A stretch of DNA of 64,000 nucleotides from Welwitschia mirabilis (Eukaryota > Gnetophyta > Gnetopsida > Welwitschiales): NCBI GenBank assembly GCA_051453625.1, contig JBOZIK010000001.1, positions 139,430,968-139,494,967 on the forward strand. The letters are read 5' to 3'. Positions 34,254 to 45,771 of the stretch are shown here, in pieces (positions within the stretch are counted from its first letter, which is position 1; every line of letters starts with the position of its first letter). Below the pieces are notes generated by a model. That model saw only the letters and a program-made list of their open reading frames with translations, was not told the origin of the DNA and did not search any database. The position numbers and the translations under genes were made by a program.

Positions 34254-35347
34254 ATGGCTAATGATAGAAGAAAGTATTATAAAAGGACTATTCAATTTCA
34301 ACATAAAATCAAGAACGCAAACTCTAGGTGCATGCATTAATTTTCTTCTGAGCTCATTTTGTTTATAAAACATTAAAATCCAATCATTACTTAACACCTA
34401 TCTTCATCTTGAACTAGATTCTCTTCTTCCCATTCTTCTCAAAAATAAATAGTGATAGAAGGACCCATATAAAAATTCTAATTGAAAGGTATAAAAACAA
34501 ATCTAAGAATAATAGTAATAAAATACTTGGAAAAATTCTTGCCAAAAAAAGGAGAAAAGAATTTGAGGATGATGATAAGAAGACACTTAAAGAGCTTTTA
34601 GTAGAAATAGGGAGAACAATGCAAAATCATGTTGAGAATAGGGATTAGGCCCATTTCTATTTTTAACCATCTTATTATTCCCCTTTTCATTTTCAAAACT
34701 CATACACAGATAGTAATGAAAATCTTAGAGATTCAACCTCGTACAATCACTTTTACCCATCCCATCCATCCCCCATGAACTACTATGAAGAATAAAATAA
34801 TCCAATGAAAGAATTAAGGGACTAAATAAAAAGACACCATGAAAATACCAATAAACTCATAGAAATTGCAGTTGTAATTATTCAACAAAGTCTTCTACAA
34901 AATCAATGATCTCTTCTAATGCAAAATTCTCAAACCTATCCTTCTACATCTTTCCTTGTGGAAAATGAAAATAGCTTAGGAATGAATGATGATGATTCTT
35001 ACTTTCAAATTAAGAATAAAATTTTACATCAAACTTCAACATCCTACTCATTAGTAGATGAGTAAAAGGGATACAATGATGATCTAATTATATCTTTTAA
35101 CAATGAAGATAAGGATGACTATTTGTTAGATGATGATGTTGAGGTGTTAGAAACTTATTCGTTACATGAATAATGCATTCATGAGTAATCTAAAACTTCT
35201 TTAATCCATGATAAAAATGATGATCACATTTCCTCTTCAAATGAAAGCAATAACATGCAACGAGATGATGAGAATAGTGAAGAAGAAGAAGATGACATTG
35301 AAATCTTAGATCATATCCTTCAAAAGTATCTTGAAAACTTTCTTTGA
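34254..35347 (+). pseudogene. shortened Athila-like gag, copy 2
   Basis: It starts at ATG 34254 (MANDRRKYY), aligned with the gag start region of copy 1. The leader sequences up to about 34350 are clearly homologous. The capsid blocks seen in copy 1 (FSGENDEDPL, LMNLTLDDAW) are not found. Instead there is Lys/Glu-rich sequence (about 34440-34650), an aromatic/Pro/Ser stretch (FQNSYTDSN, YPSHPSPMNYY), a Gln/Leu helix (about 34825-34915) and a long acidic end with EEEDDIEIL like the other copies. No protease follows; the 3' UTR begins about 120 bases later. Several stops. Apparently a further-reduced derivative. Confidence 0.55.
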
Positions 35348-35469
35348 GTCCCTTTTCACATGCCTTTTTCAATGAAGCTTAAGATTCACAAAGTTTTTAT
35401 AAGATATTTTTTTCAAGAATACTTATTATTCTTTTATCTCTTATTTAAATTTTGAAATTTGTGCTATCA

Positions 35470-36437
35470 AAATATTATCTTTTTATTCTCTCTTCTTCTA
35501 ATTGATTTTACTGAAAAATGATTGCATATCTTTCATGTTTTATCAATTGGTAAATATTTGGTTTGGACCTAATTTTTCTAAAAGAATACAAATATCTTTA
35601 TACCATCTTTATCTTGTTTTCTTTCTTTCTTCTTCAATAAAAATGTAAATTAAATTTTAGGTTTTAAATAAAGTTTGCTTATTTTAATCTTTTCTTTTGG
35701 CTTTTATGATACTTTTAATTTTGATTTTTAGATTTATGTTTTGATAATATCTATTTATTATCTCTATTTTCACTCTTCTGCTTTCAGTTTTCATTTCTAT
35801 TTACAATCTAAATTTTTAATTTTCTATTCTTCAATGATAATCTATTGTCTCCTATATCATCTGGACAATGAGGTAGATGGTAGTCTCTATTTTTACTTTT
35901 TCTATCCAATTTTTTTGTAAGTTTTTTGTCTTCTATTTCTATTTTTTTTGTGTGTCATTCTCTTTATTGTTTGGATGATAAGAAGGATGACAGTCAATAA
36001 AATAATGATTTTTATTTTCTATTATTTTGAAAAAATACATTTTTATGGATCTGTTGAGATTTATGACTTGACTACTCAAGAATTTTAAGAAGTTAATGGA
36101 TAAAAATTTGGACTTAATTAAGCAAATCATCTAAATTTTCTCTTAGCTTTTTCCTTTGGCGTTCATTATGGCATTGATCATTTTCAAACTTGACTTATGT
36201 ATTTATTCCCATGACTAGTCTTTTGACTTGGGCATTTTATGATAATATTGGATTCACCCCATCTTAGAACATTCACAAGTCCATAAACTTTAGTTTAAAG
36301 GAAGATGCTTTTTTTTTGATATTTTTCTCAATGGCGAAAAGATATTATATTATTTAAGAGTGTTATTTTCTATCTTAATCTTATGACTTTTTCTTTATAT
36401 TTTAGAGTATTTGGTCATGTGGAATGTTGTTTTATTT

Positions 36438-36491
<54 letters not shown>
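35470..36491 (+). other. 3' non-coding region of copy 2, cut by the gap
   Basis: Homologous to 30480-31420 and 37680-38620. It ends in (GA)n at the assembly gap, so the rest of this 3' UTR, its LTR and the next gag start are missing. Confidence 0.65.
36441..36491 (+). repeat. (GA)n microsatellite
   Basis: About 51 bases of pure GA immediately before an N run. At the homologous place in copy 3 a less pure GA tract lies at about 38615-38665. Confidence 0.9.
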
Positions 36492-36591
36492 NNNNNNNNN
36501 NNNNNNNNNNNNNNNNNNNNNNNNNNNNNNNNNNNNNNNNNNNNNNNNNNNNNNNNNNNNNNNNNNNNNNNNNNNNNNNNNNNNNNNNNNN
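36492..36591. other. 100-N gap, probably hiding a large missing segment
   Basis: The left flank is mid 3' UTR and the right flank is the end of gag. A collinear element would need the rest of the UTR, an LTR and most of gag between them. Confidence 0.7.
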
Positions 36592-37570
36592 CTTTAGAAA
36601 TTGTAAAGAAGAAGAGGAAGAGGACATTGAGATATTAGAAGATTACAACTTCCCTTCTCTTAGTAAAAAGAAAAATAAAAATCCTTCTTAACAAACCACC
36701 CCTTGGCTTGATAGGCTTAACAATAATTCAACTTTTAATAAACATCTAAAAGCATTGATGAAAAATATAAGCATGAACTTACCCTTTTAGAAACTTTGGC
36801 AACAAAATATGGGGTAATCAAAATTATGGAAAGATTTAATAAGAAGAAAATAAAAATGAGTTATTACTAGCAAAGTCTTTCTAGCTCAATCCATTATAAA
36901 TTTAGTGTTATAAAAATCACCCAAATTTAAAGATCTAGAAGTAGCTAAAATGAATGTTATTTTAGAGGAAAATAAAAAGATTAGAAAATCCTTGATAGAC
37001 ATTAGAGTGAGTGTTAATATTATGTCACTTCACATTTGTAGGAGACTTGGTTTGGAGGATAGAATAGAGCCTACTTTAGTTGTCTTAAACTTAGTAGATA
37101 CATTAGTTAAGAAACAGTTAGATGTCATTAAAGATTTAACAATACAAATTAAAGAGTCTTGCTACATCATAGATGTGATTATCATGGAAGTTGAGCATAA
37201 CAGAGGATATCCTTTACTTCTAAGAAGATCCTTTTATACAATAGTCCACTGCATCATTGATACAAGAGAAGGAATAATGACATGTCAATTTGAAAATAGA
37301 ATGTTTTCAATTAGAATCTTTGATGTAGCTAAGAAATATTTAGGTGATGATTAAATAAACATTAAAAGCAACATCAAACCAACTTTATTCCTACAACATC
37401 ATCCACTTGAAGAAGGAGAGATGAAATGAAATGAGCATGTGCTTTGTGATCTAAGGAAGTCCAACTTTTCAAAAATGATTATGAGAGAGATTGTCCATTA
37501 CATAAGCTAAAAATTGATAATCAGAATTTGAATTTTGATGAGAAAAATATTTTAAATAGACTTGAATATA
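36592..37570 (+). pseudogene. Athila-like gag end and retropepsin, copy 3 (active site lost)
   Basis: The acidic gag end (EEEEEDIEILEDYNF, 36610-36654) is followed by the protease, with 134 open codons at 36950-37354. SVNIMSLHICRRLGL (37010-37054), VKKQLDVIKDL and YPLLLRRSF align with copy 1. The expected D-L-G reads D-I-R: Asp GAC 36998-37000 is kept, and the Gly position is AGA (37004-37006). The second glycine-rich stretch LGRPF also reads LRRSF. The reading frame is better kept than in copy 1. Proteolytic activity is not expected. Confidence 0.8.
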
Positions 37571-37659
37571 ATTTTCCTTGTGATATTCTAAATAAAACTC
37601 TCACACTTAATAAAAATCTTTTACTAGAGTTACCATTTCTCTCCCCTTTGACTTCTAAA

Positions 37660-39810
37660 ATTTATGCTTTAGTGTGGTCTCATATAGTGTAATCCATTAC
37701 TCCTTTCTTTATCCAATTGATTTTAGTTGGAAATAATTGTACATCTCTTATGTTTTATCAAATGGTAAATTTCTGGTTTGGACCTTATTTCTCTAAAACA
37801 TTTGAGACCAAAATAGATTATTAATTTTCCCTTATTTATTTTCAATAAATTCTTTAGCTTTATAAATGAAACAAAATTTGATTCCCTTGCTATTTTCTTT
37901 TTAGTTTTTTATCTCTGTCTTTATTTTCTATTTTTAGTTTTGATTTGTGTTTGTAGTTTCTATCTTCTGTTTTCTATAATAATAATCTATCATTTCCTAT
38001 GTCCTCCCTAGGACAAGTGGACGATAGTTAGTTTTGTTATTTTTTCTAGCTTTCTGATATTTTTCTGTGTTTTCTAATAATTTTTTATTTTTCTGCCTCT
38101 ATCGTCCTCTCTATTGTTTGGATGATGACTAGGATGATAGTCAATAAATATTGGTTTTTGTTTTTTATTATTTGAGAAAATATATTTTTATGACTCTATT
38201 GATATTTCTAACTTGACTGCTCGAGAATTCAAGAAATCAATGGGCAAAATTCAGAATTACATGAGCAAACTATCTAAATTTTTTCTTAGCTTTTCCCTTC
38301 AAAAAATTATTATGGCATTACTTGATCATTTTCAAATATGATTTATATATTTATTTTCATGATTAGTCTTTTGACTTGGGCATTTTAGTGATAATATTAG
38401 ATTCATCTAATATTAGAATATTCACAAGTCCATAAAATTCAATTTGAACAAAGATGTTTTATTTTTGATATTTGTATTAATGGTGAAAAGATCTTATATT
38501 GTTTAAAGTATTCTTTTCTATCTTAATCTTATAACTTTCACCTTTGTCTTTTGGAGTGTTTTGTCATGTGGAATTTTGTTTTGGCTTTAAAAAAAGAAAA
38601 ATAAAAATAAAAGAAAGAGAGAGAGAGAGAGAAAGAAAGAGAAATAGAGAGAGAAAGAGAGAAATAAAGACCATCATATTTTATATTTATGCTATCTCAA
38701 AAGCATGGTCACTATGATATCCTATCACAAGTACACCAGGGTAAATATTTCCAAGAGGAGCCTTTGACAGTGTAATATGGTAGCTATGAGAACTCCACTC
38801 GGAGGTCAGTTGGTCATGCTTTATGGGTTCTTACTTCTCTGACTGTGGTTACACTCTGCTAACCATGAATAATAAAGTTGTATTTAAAGTTTAAGACTAT
38901 GGATCAATGTTATTCCTAGTGGCATCATAGGCATTGCTTATTTCCTAAACTCTTAGTTTTTCCACATCATCATTCTATTTCTTAAGATTTAGGTGATTGT
39001 TTTTGTAATGACAATAGGAGAGTTCATTTTTGAGTAATTCTTTAGTTTGATAATTAATTGTTTAAGACATTTTACTCTAGCATCGTCATAATTTCTGCCT
39101 TATCAAATGGAATTTTTGTACATTAAGTTATGTATTTTCTACATCAAGTGATATTATGATTTCTTTCATGTTAGTTTGCTAGTTTAAAATATCAGATCGG
39201 TGAGCTATCTTCTGTTTATACTATCTTATGTCCATTCTTATTATTTTCTTTTTTGATTTGGTTAGTTATTTTAAAGTTATTACAATATTTTCTTAGCATG
39301 TTTTCCTTGTTCAAGTTTTCAATAAAAGATAATTTCTTACTTAGATAAGTGTTTTCTTTAGACTTTTGATCTTGTAAGCATTGTTCATATTCTTTTTATG
39401 ATGAAATACTTTTATTATCCACCTTTTTTTTTACTTGTTAGAATATTTCATTGATCTATCAAATCTGACATTACTTAGCTTTGCACTTTGTTTAGAAAGT
39501 TATCCTCTTTTACCTACCTTCTCACTCTGGTTTACTTTATTTGCTTTATTTTCTAACATGGGATTATTGCTTTTTATTTGGAGAGGTAGAGACCCATTTA
39601 CATGGTTCATTTTCAAAAAATTTAACTTAATTTAGAGCTTTCATGGAATAAAATTTTCAAATTTAAGTACACATTATGCAATACTTATCATTTATGTATG
39701 TGATGTGTTTTATAAGCCTTTTTTATGACTTCCAGATTTATCTTTTGAAAAATAAATTGACTCACAATTATGATTTTTCACCTTATTTTTGTTAGGAACT
39801 AACCAAGGCT
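37660..39810 (+). other. 3' non-coding region of copy 3
   Basis: Collinear with 30470-32580. It contains hairpin arms ATCGTCCT 38101-38108 / AGGATGAT 38131-38138 and a GA-rich tract at about 38615-38665. No pol motif. Confidence 0.65.
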
Positions 39811-39823
39811 AAGTGGAGGGCTA

Positions 39824-40867
39824 TGTTGCACTGCTAATTTGTGGGTATTTGATGGAGTTTTATGAGTTGTTTTTTAGGACTTTTATATAGGTTTAAGTGT
39901 AATTCTGAGGACTTTGGAGATACAACAAGAAATCACAGAAATGTGTGATTCTTACCCATATTTGATGTATTAAAGGAACATTCTAATGCATAGAGCTTTG
40001 AAGAAGATTATTGACAAAATTGCTAGGCTTCTCCTTAAGAAAATGATTAAAGAAGACTATCATCCCATCCATCGTTCCTACGATAAGCACAATGATGACT
40101 ACTGATGTGGACTACAGAATCAATATTGAGTCATGATTTTGAGTCATATTTTATAATGTGTTGTCATCTCCATTGTCATTTAGATAACAATCCAGATGAC
40201 ATTGACATGGACCTGACTTATGAGTGCATCTAGCTTTACCTACGGTTTGTCTTTTCTACTATGAGTTATTATAAATAAACCCCCCTTTGACTTTGCTTCT
40301 TATCTTCATTGCACCAGAAATTATCATGACAGGATATTGAAGGGTAAGAGATCCATCTCGAGTGTTGTAGAAATACGTGCACTTTGTGGAGGGTTGTGTA
40401 TCCTCCATTGAGACTCGACTGTTTTGTAACTAGAATGCTTCTTACTTTTTCTTCATATAAAACTTGTTTTTTTTCCTATTTGCATTTTAGATTTCTCTAT
40501 AACTCTTATAGTCTATGTATCTCTTGATCTAGTGACAATTTCTTGGGTGATATAGATTATCAAGGATATCCTTTATTAAAGATTAAAATAAGTAGCATTA
40601 GTTCATTTTGAATTTCATCTAGATTAGTTGTGCTTTCCATTTGCATTACATTTCTTTATTTCCCTACACTGTTATTTATTTTTAGTTTCTAGTATTCTTT
40701 TGTAAAGAAATTCGAGTCTCATCTCATAGTATTTAATGTGAATTCAATATTTTGTGTCTACTCCCACTCATATTAGTGTGTTATATTGTGTAAGATATCT
40801 ATCTGTTTTATGTATGATAGAATATTTCCGAAGTTAAGCACTTACATAAATACACACCGCAATAATA
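39824..40867 (+). repeat. Athila-like LTR3
   Basis: Starts TGTTGCACTGC after a PPT. TATA box 40270-40277. Outer hairpin arms TGTCATCT 40162-40169 / AGATGACA 40194-40201, inner stem 40172-40176 / 40187-40191. The 3' end is approximate; the bases 'gcaataat' near the end also occur at the end of LTR4. Confidence 0.85.
40270..40277 (+). promoter_or_regulatory. TATA box of LTR3
   Basis: TATAAATA, conserved with LTR1 and LTR2. Confidence 0.65.
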
Positions 40868-40959
40868 AGCTAGTGGAATTGATAGATCCATAGACTGCTT
40901 AATGAGGCAATGGACTTTATAGATTACCAAATGAATTAATGGAGAAAATAATGAAAAAT

Positions 40960-42181
40960 TATTAAAAACTAGCTATTTTCATCTCTATAAATATTAATAG
41001 ATCACGAGATATCATAAGAAGATGCAAGATTTAATGGCATGGATTTTATCAAGATATACTACAAAAGAATTTTAATAAGATATCAATTTTTACTAAGAAA
41101 TAGAGTCACACAAGCATAAAATTTAGAATGCAATCACACTCACACAAATTCCCAGTAAGTAATACACCCTAACTTTTAGAAAATTTGTTAAGAAAGAAGT
41201 AGAAAAAAGTACTTTTAGATAAGGAATACATTTTAAGATTTTAACAAAATTTATTAATAAACTAGTAATTTAATAAGAAATGAGTACTTATTTTAAACCT
41301 TAAAAAAGATGCAACAATAAAGAACCATACAAAGATGAAAAATTTAAATAGAACCACACTTGAAATTCAATGTAAGACGTTTTGATCATTCAAAGACTTC
41401 AAGACTTCAAAACTTCAAAAATTCCAAGACTCTAATGTTTTCAAGATTTTAATGATTCCAACGATCCAAGCTTGAAAGTTGCCAAGATGTGATGATAGAG
41501 GACTTTTTAAGAACATACCAATCAAAAGATAATGAAGTTGTATATAGAATAAGAAGATGTAAGGAATATAAAGAGACACTATCTTGAAGAGGATATGAAG
41601 AGATACTCTCTTAAAAAAGAAGATGTTATGATTTCATAACCTTCAATCATTACTTTGCCTGACCACTGAGTGCATTTAAGATTTCATAATACTAGTAACT
41701 ACTCATCTTATCAAATATTTATTTTAATAATAAATAATAATCATGAAAAATATGCCTACATAAGTTACAAGATTCAAGTTCTTCATCATTTTTCAAATAA
41801 GCAAAAAGAAGATAATTTAGTCACATAGTAATTCAATATTATAATATTTTTTAAAATTCAAAAATAATTACTAATGCTAACCCAAATAAGCCATTAAGAA
41901 GGAAATGCTAAAATTTCAAAAGCATGCCATTATTATGCCATAATTAAGAAGAAGAAAACTTAATAACAATTATTTTTATTTAATTAATTAAGATAAAATA
42001 TTTAGCAATAATTTCCAAATATCAGGATAAAATTTAATCACCTCTACATATTTTGCCCTTTGTAATAAATTTTTTAGCCTATAATACATTAATTTAGGCT
42101 ATATTATTTATTTATCTTTGCAACAATGTTTAAATAATTTTAGGCTAAATTTTAAAATCCTTCAAATTTTAAGATGTAACA
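40960..42181 (-). repeat. LTR-like repeat C, copy C2 (minus)
   Basis: Minus-strand start TGTTACATC at 42181. It is collinear with C1 until about 40985, then breaks off just before the minisatellite that follows in C1. To its left (40870-40945) lies a plus-sense minisatellite piece, making a fold-back junction. Confidence 0.6.
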
Positions 42182-43846
42182 TTTTTATGAAACAAGCATC
42201 TATCTAAACTATAAAATAGTTGCAAGAATAATGAAATCATATAAGAACATAGATAAATCTAAGATAAAAATAAAGGATCATACAAATATGCAAAATAAAG
42301 GAGGAATCCCAAGCCATAAGATAGATAAGATAAGATTAAAATTTCAAGTGATGAAGTTATGAAAATGAAATGAGAGTAACTAGTTTTTAATAATTTTTTT
42401 ATTTTTTTAACCTTCACTACATCATTTGATGATCTATTGAATTTACTACCTCATTTGGTAATTTGTGAATCTATAAATCCCACTTGCTTATTTGATAATT
42501 TGTGGGTTTCTCATACTTCACTACCTCATTTAACAATCTATGAAGTTCACTACCTCATTTAATAATTTGTGGATTTATCAATATCACTACCTCATTCGAT
42601 GATATAAGGGTTCTCATATTTCACTACCTCATTTAGTGATCTATGGAATTTTCATTTCCATAAGGATTAAAATATCACAAGATATCATAAGAAGATGCAA
42701 GACTCAATGTTACAGATTTTATCAAGATATGTGATAAAAGAGTTTTAACAACATATCAATTTTTACTAAAAAACAAAGTTATATAAGAATAAAATTTAGA
42801 ATGTAATTACACTCACATAGATTCCAAGAAACACCCCAACTTTCATAAGATTTATTAAGAAAGTGGTAGAAGCAAGTACTTTCAAAAAAGGAATAAATTT
42901 TAAAATTTTTAAAAAATTTATCAAGCAAGCAGTAATTCATTAGGAAACAAGCACCTATCTTAAACCTTAAAAAGGATGTAAGAATAAAGAATCATATAAA
43001 GATGGAAAATTTAAATAGTTCTACACTTGAAATTAGATGAAAAACATTTTGATCTTTTAAAGACTTCAAAACTTCAAAACTTCAAGAATTCTAAAGCTTC
43101 AATGTTTCCAAGACTTTAATGATTCCAAAACACCAAGTTTTAAAATTGCCAAGATTTAATAATAAAGGATTTTTCAAGAACATGCCAGCAAAAGAGAAGA
43201 AAGTTCTATATATAATAAGACGATGTAGGGGATATAAAAAGACACTATCTTAAAGAGGATATGAAGAGATACTACCTAGAAAAAGAAGACAGTTATGATT
43301 CCATAACTCCTAATATTTACTTTACCGAAGCACTAGGTGCATTTAATATTTCATTATAATAGTAATTACTCATCATGCCAAATATTTATTTTACCAATAA
43401 ATAATAAACATGAAAAAGATGCCTACATATGTTACTAGATCTAAATTTTTTGGAATCTTTCAAATAAGAAAAAGAAGATAAGTTAGTCACACAGTAATCC
43501 AACATATATAAGTTTTTCAAATTTCCAAATATTCATTAATGCTAACTTAAATAAGCCATTAAGAAGGAAATGTCAAAATTTCAAAATCATGCCACTATTA
43601 TGCCATAAATGATAAGAATGAAACTTAATAATAGTTATTTTTATTTAATTAATTAAGATGAAATATTTAGTAAAACTTTTCAAATGTCAGGAAAAAAATT
43701 CATCACATGTACACATTTTTCTATTTGTAATAAATCTTTTAGCCTACAATACATTAAGTTAAACTATATTATTTATTTATCTTTATTATAATGTTTAAAT
43801 AATTTTAAGCTAAATTTTAAAATATTTCAAAATTAAGGACATGACA
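42182..43846 (-). repeat. LTR-like repeat C, copy C3 (minus)
   Basis: Minus-strand start TGTCATGTCC at 43846, collinear with C1 and C2. It includes the minisatellite (42650 down to 42405) and a further segment (42330-42190) that partly repeats an inner LTR block. It directly abuts the start of C2. Confidence 0.6.
42405..42650 (-). repeat. minisatellite, about 30-35 base units
   Basis: Seven to eight diverged units, each with 'cactacctcatttgatgatc' (plus-strand reading) and 'tatggaattt'-like spacers. The inverted counterpart ends C1. Confidence 0.7.
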
Positions 43847-43859
43847 ATAGATGTGATAA

Positions 43860-45330
43860 AGTATTAATTAAAGTAAGCAAATGAAAATGGAAATAAGTGA
43901 TTGAAATGTATAATAAAACTAAGAATGGGCACAAAATTAATATTAGCATAGTAACTTTAACAAGTATATAATTAGATTTTTATAGCTTTTATTCTATCTC
44001 AAGCATAGTGGCATAATCTCATCCATCATAGACATGAGGCTCATGTAGAGCATAGTAGAATAATCTTATCCACTATAAACCTGAGTGTGATGTCTTCAAG
44101 TAATCTAGCCTTTACAAGAATAATATTACAAGAACAAAAAGTAAAAAGAAAGATCACCAAAAGATCTTAAAGTAATAATGTGCCATAGCCAATCCTACAA
44201 CTTGATATTAAAGTAATGCACTACAAAATGCATATGTAACACTTTATCATAAGATAAATAAAAGCATATAATCCATGAAAAGTACACTTGCTAATCCAAG
44301 AAACATCATGCTAACTTAAGAGCTAGTTCATTTCTCATGCAAAGATTAAAAAGAATATATGACTAAAGCTTTAATAATATCTTGCATAATGTGATCAAAT
44401 ATTCCTTCAAGTAAGGTAAAGAAGGATATTGATAGGCCTAATTAGGATTTCTAATTATGATTTCTAAGGCCTAATGGAATTATTCTCTAAAATTCCTAAA
44501 GTATACAAGGTCGTCCTCTGGTCATAGGACCAATTTGAGGTGTTTCTCTTATAAAATATTCTTCATTAATCATCTACTTTCAAAAATGTTCCAAATGGGG
44601 TTATTACACTGTGAAGGCTCAAGAATGTAAATATGGACCCATTCTACATATCATAACTGGCACTATGACTCTCAGAATTGAGGTGCCATTACTAAGAGTG
44701 CTTATCATACCTTCATTCTTGGCTATAATACTTTAGATGATACAAATATTTTACAAAATAATACTGTTAAGGTATATAATTAGTAAAACTATATTCTCAT
44801 GGCCTTAAGCAAACTCATAAAAACATCATAATGATCAATTCAACATACCAACAAAGCCTAGATTCCTTCATGTAAATGTTAATTTTTATGTGTTATCATA
44901 CCCCTCAATCAACCATTTGATAGACCCTTAGTAAAAAGATGTGTTAAAGATTATTTTACATAGTAAAAATTGCAAAGAACCCTAATAAAGTATTAATCAT
45001 ACTTAAGCAAAAGCATAAATCATTAAAAATAGGTACTTTAGTGCAAATGTCATTTTCTCCAACCAAATCTAAACTTTATCCTCAAAGTCTTTGAGTAGAA
45101 AAGGAATGAGCAATGAATAATGCATGTTATACTATAGTTAAAAATGAGCTAAAAAAAAGAAAATGCTAAAAATGAAATATGTAATACATGATGAAACTAC
45201 AAAATGGGAAATGTAAACTAATCTAAAAGAAAGTTCATTACTCAAAATAACTCTTTAAGTATAATGATTTGAATCTCTAAATCTGAATATAAGATAATTA
45301 AATGATTAGAAAAGAACTAAAAGATATGAT
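43860..45330. repeat. repeat D, copy D1
   Basis: Collinear with 47330-48900 in the same orientation. Shared blocks include 'agccaatcct', 'catcatgctaactt', 'ctctaaatctga'. Moderately diverged. No coding seen. Confidence 0.6.
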
Positions 45331-45770
45331 TGATGAAGGATGAAATGGGATGGTTTAAGAGTGAAAAAAGGAATAACGAGTATGTATTAATCAATTTCTA
45401 TGAATTTTTAATTCATAACTAAATACTAGAAAAATTTGAAATGAAATGTGTAATGCTTCATCCAAATAGGAATTATTTTTTATAGGTTAAAGTAGTAATA
45501 CTTGTTAGGAAATGAAGTGACACCAACTATGCTAGAAATTACATTGTAAGCATTTAGTTATAAAGCCTTAAACCCAACTTAAATTGTTTGAAAGTATATA
45601 CAAGTTTAGAATGAAAATCAAGTTCATAAAAATAGGGATTCATATTGATTTTACATTAAGTACAAAAGTCATTACAATAAGAAAAAATGATGTTACAATG
45701 TAGGTATCAAAGCTAGAAAAAATATAGGTGAAGAAAGGTGAAAAGAGAGAAAGAGAATTTTAACTCATGG
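45330..45770. other. sequence between D1 and the orphan ORF
   Basis: AT-rich; nothing recognisable. Confidence 0.3.
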
Positions 45771-45771
45771 G

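Larger units (their letters stand above)
26334..40867 (+). mobile_element. run of Athila-like Gypsy elements sharing LTRs
   Basis: Order: LTR1, PBS, gag, protease, 3' UTR, PPT, LTR2, PBS, shortened gag, partial 3' UTR, 100-N gap, gag end, protease, 3' UTR, PPT, LTR3. LTR2 is followed by a PBS and preceded by a PPT, so it serves as 3' LTR of copy 1 and 5' LTR of copy 2. Tandem elements sharing LTRs are a known product of unequal recombination. The run is inserted in the minisatellite of repeat C, whose units flank both ends in the same sense. Confidence 0.75.

Noticed and set aside
36383-36691. Open frames rich in Glu-Arg or Ser-Leu repeats
   Set aside because: They read through the (GA)n microsatellite and the N gap; not a protein.
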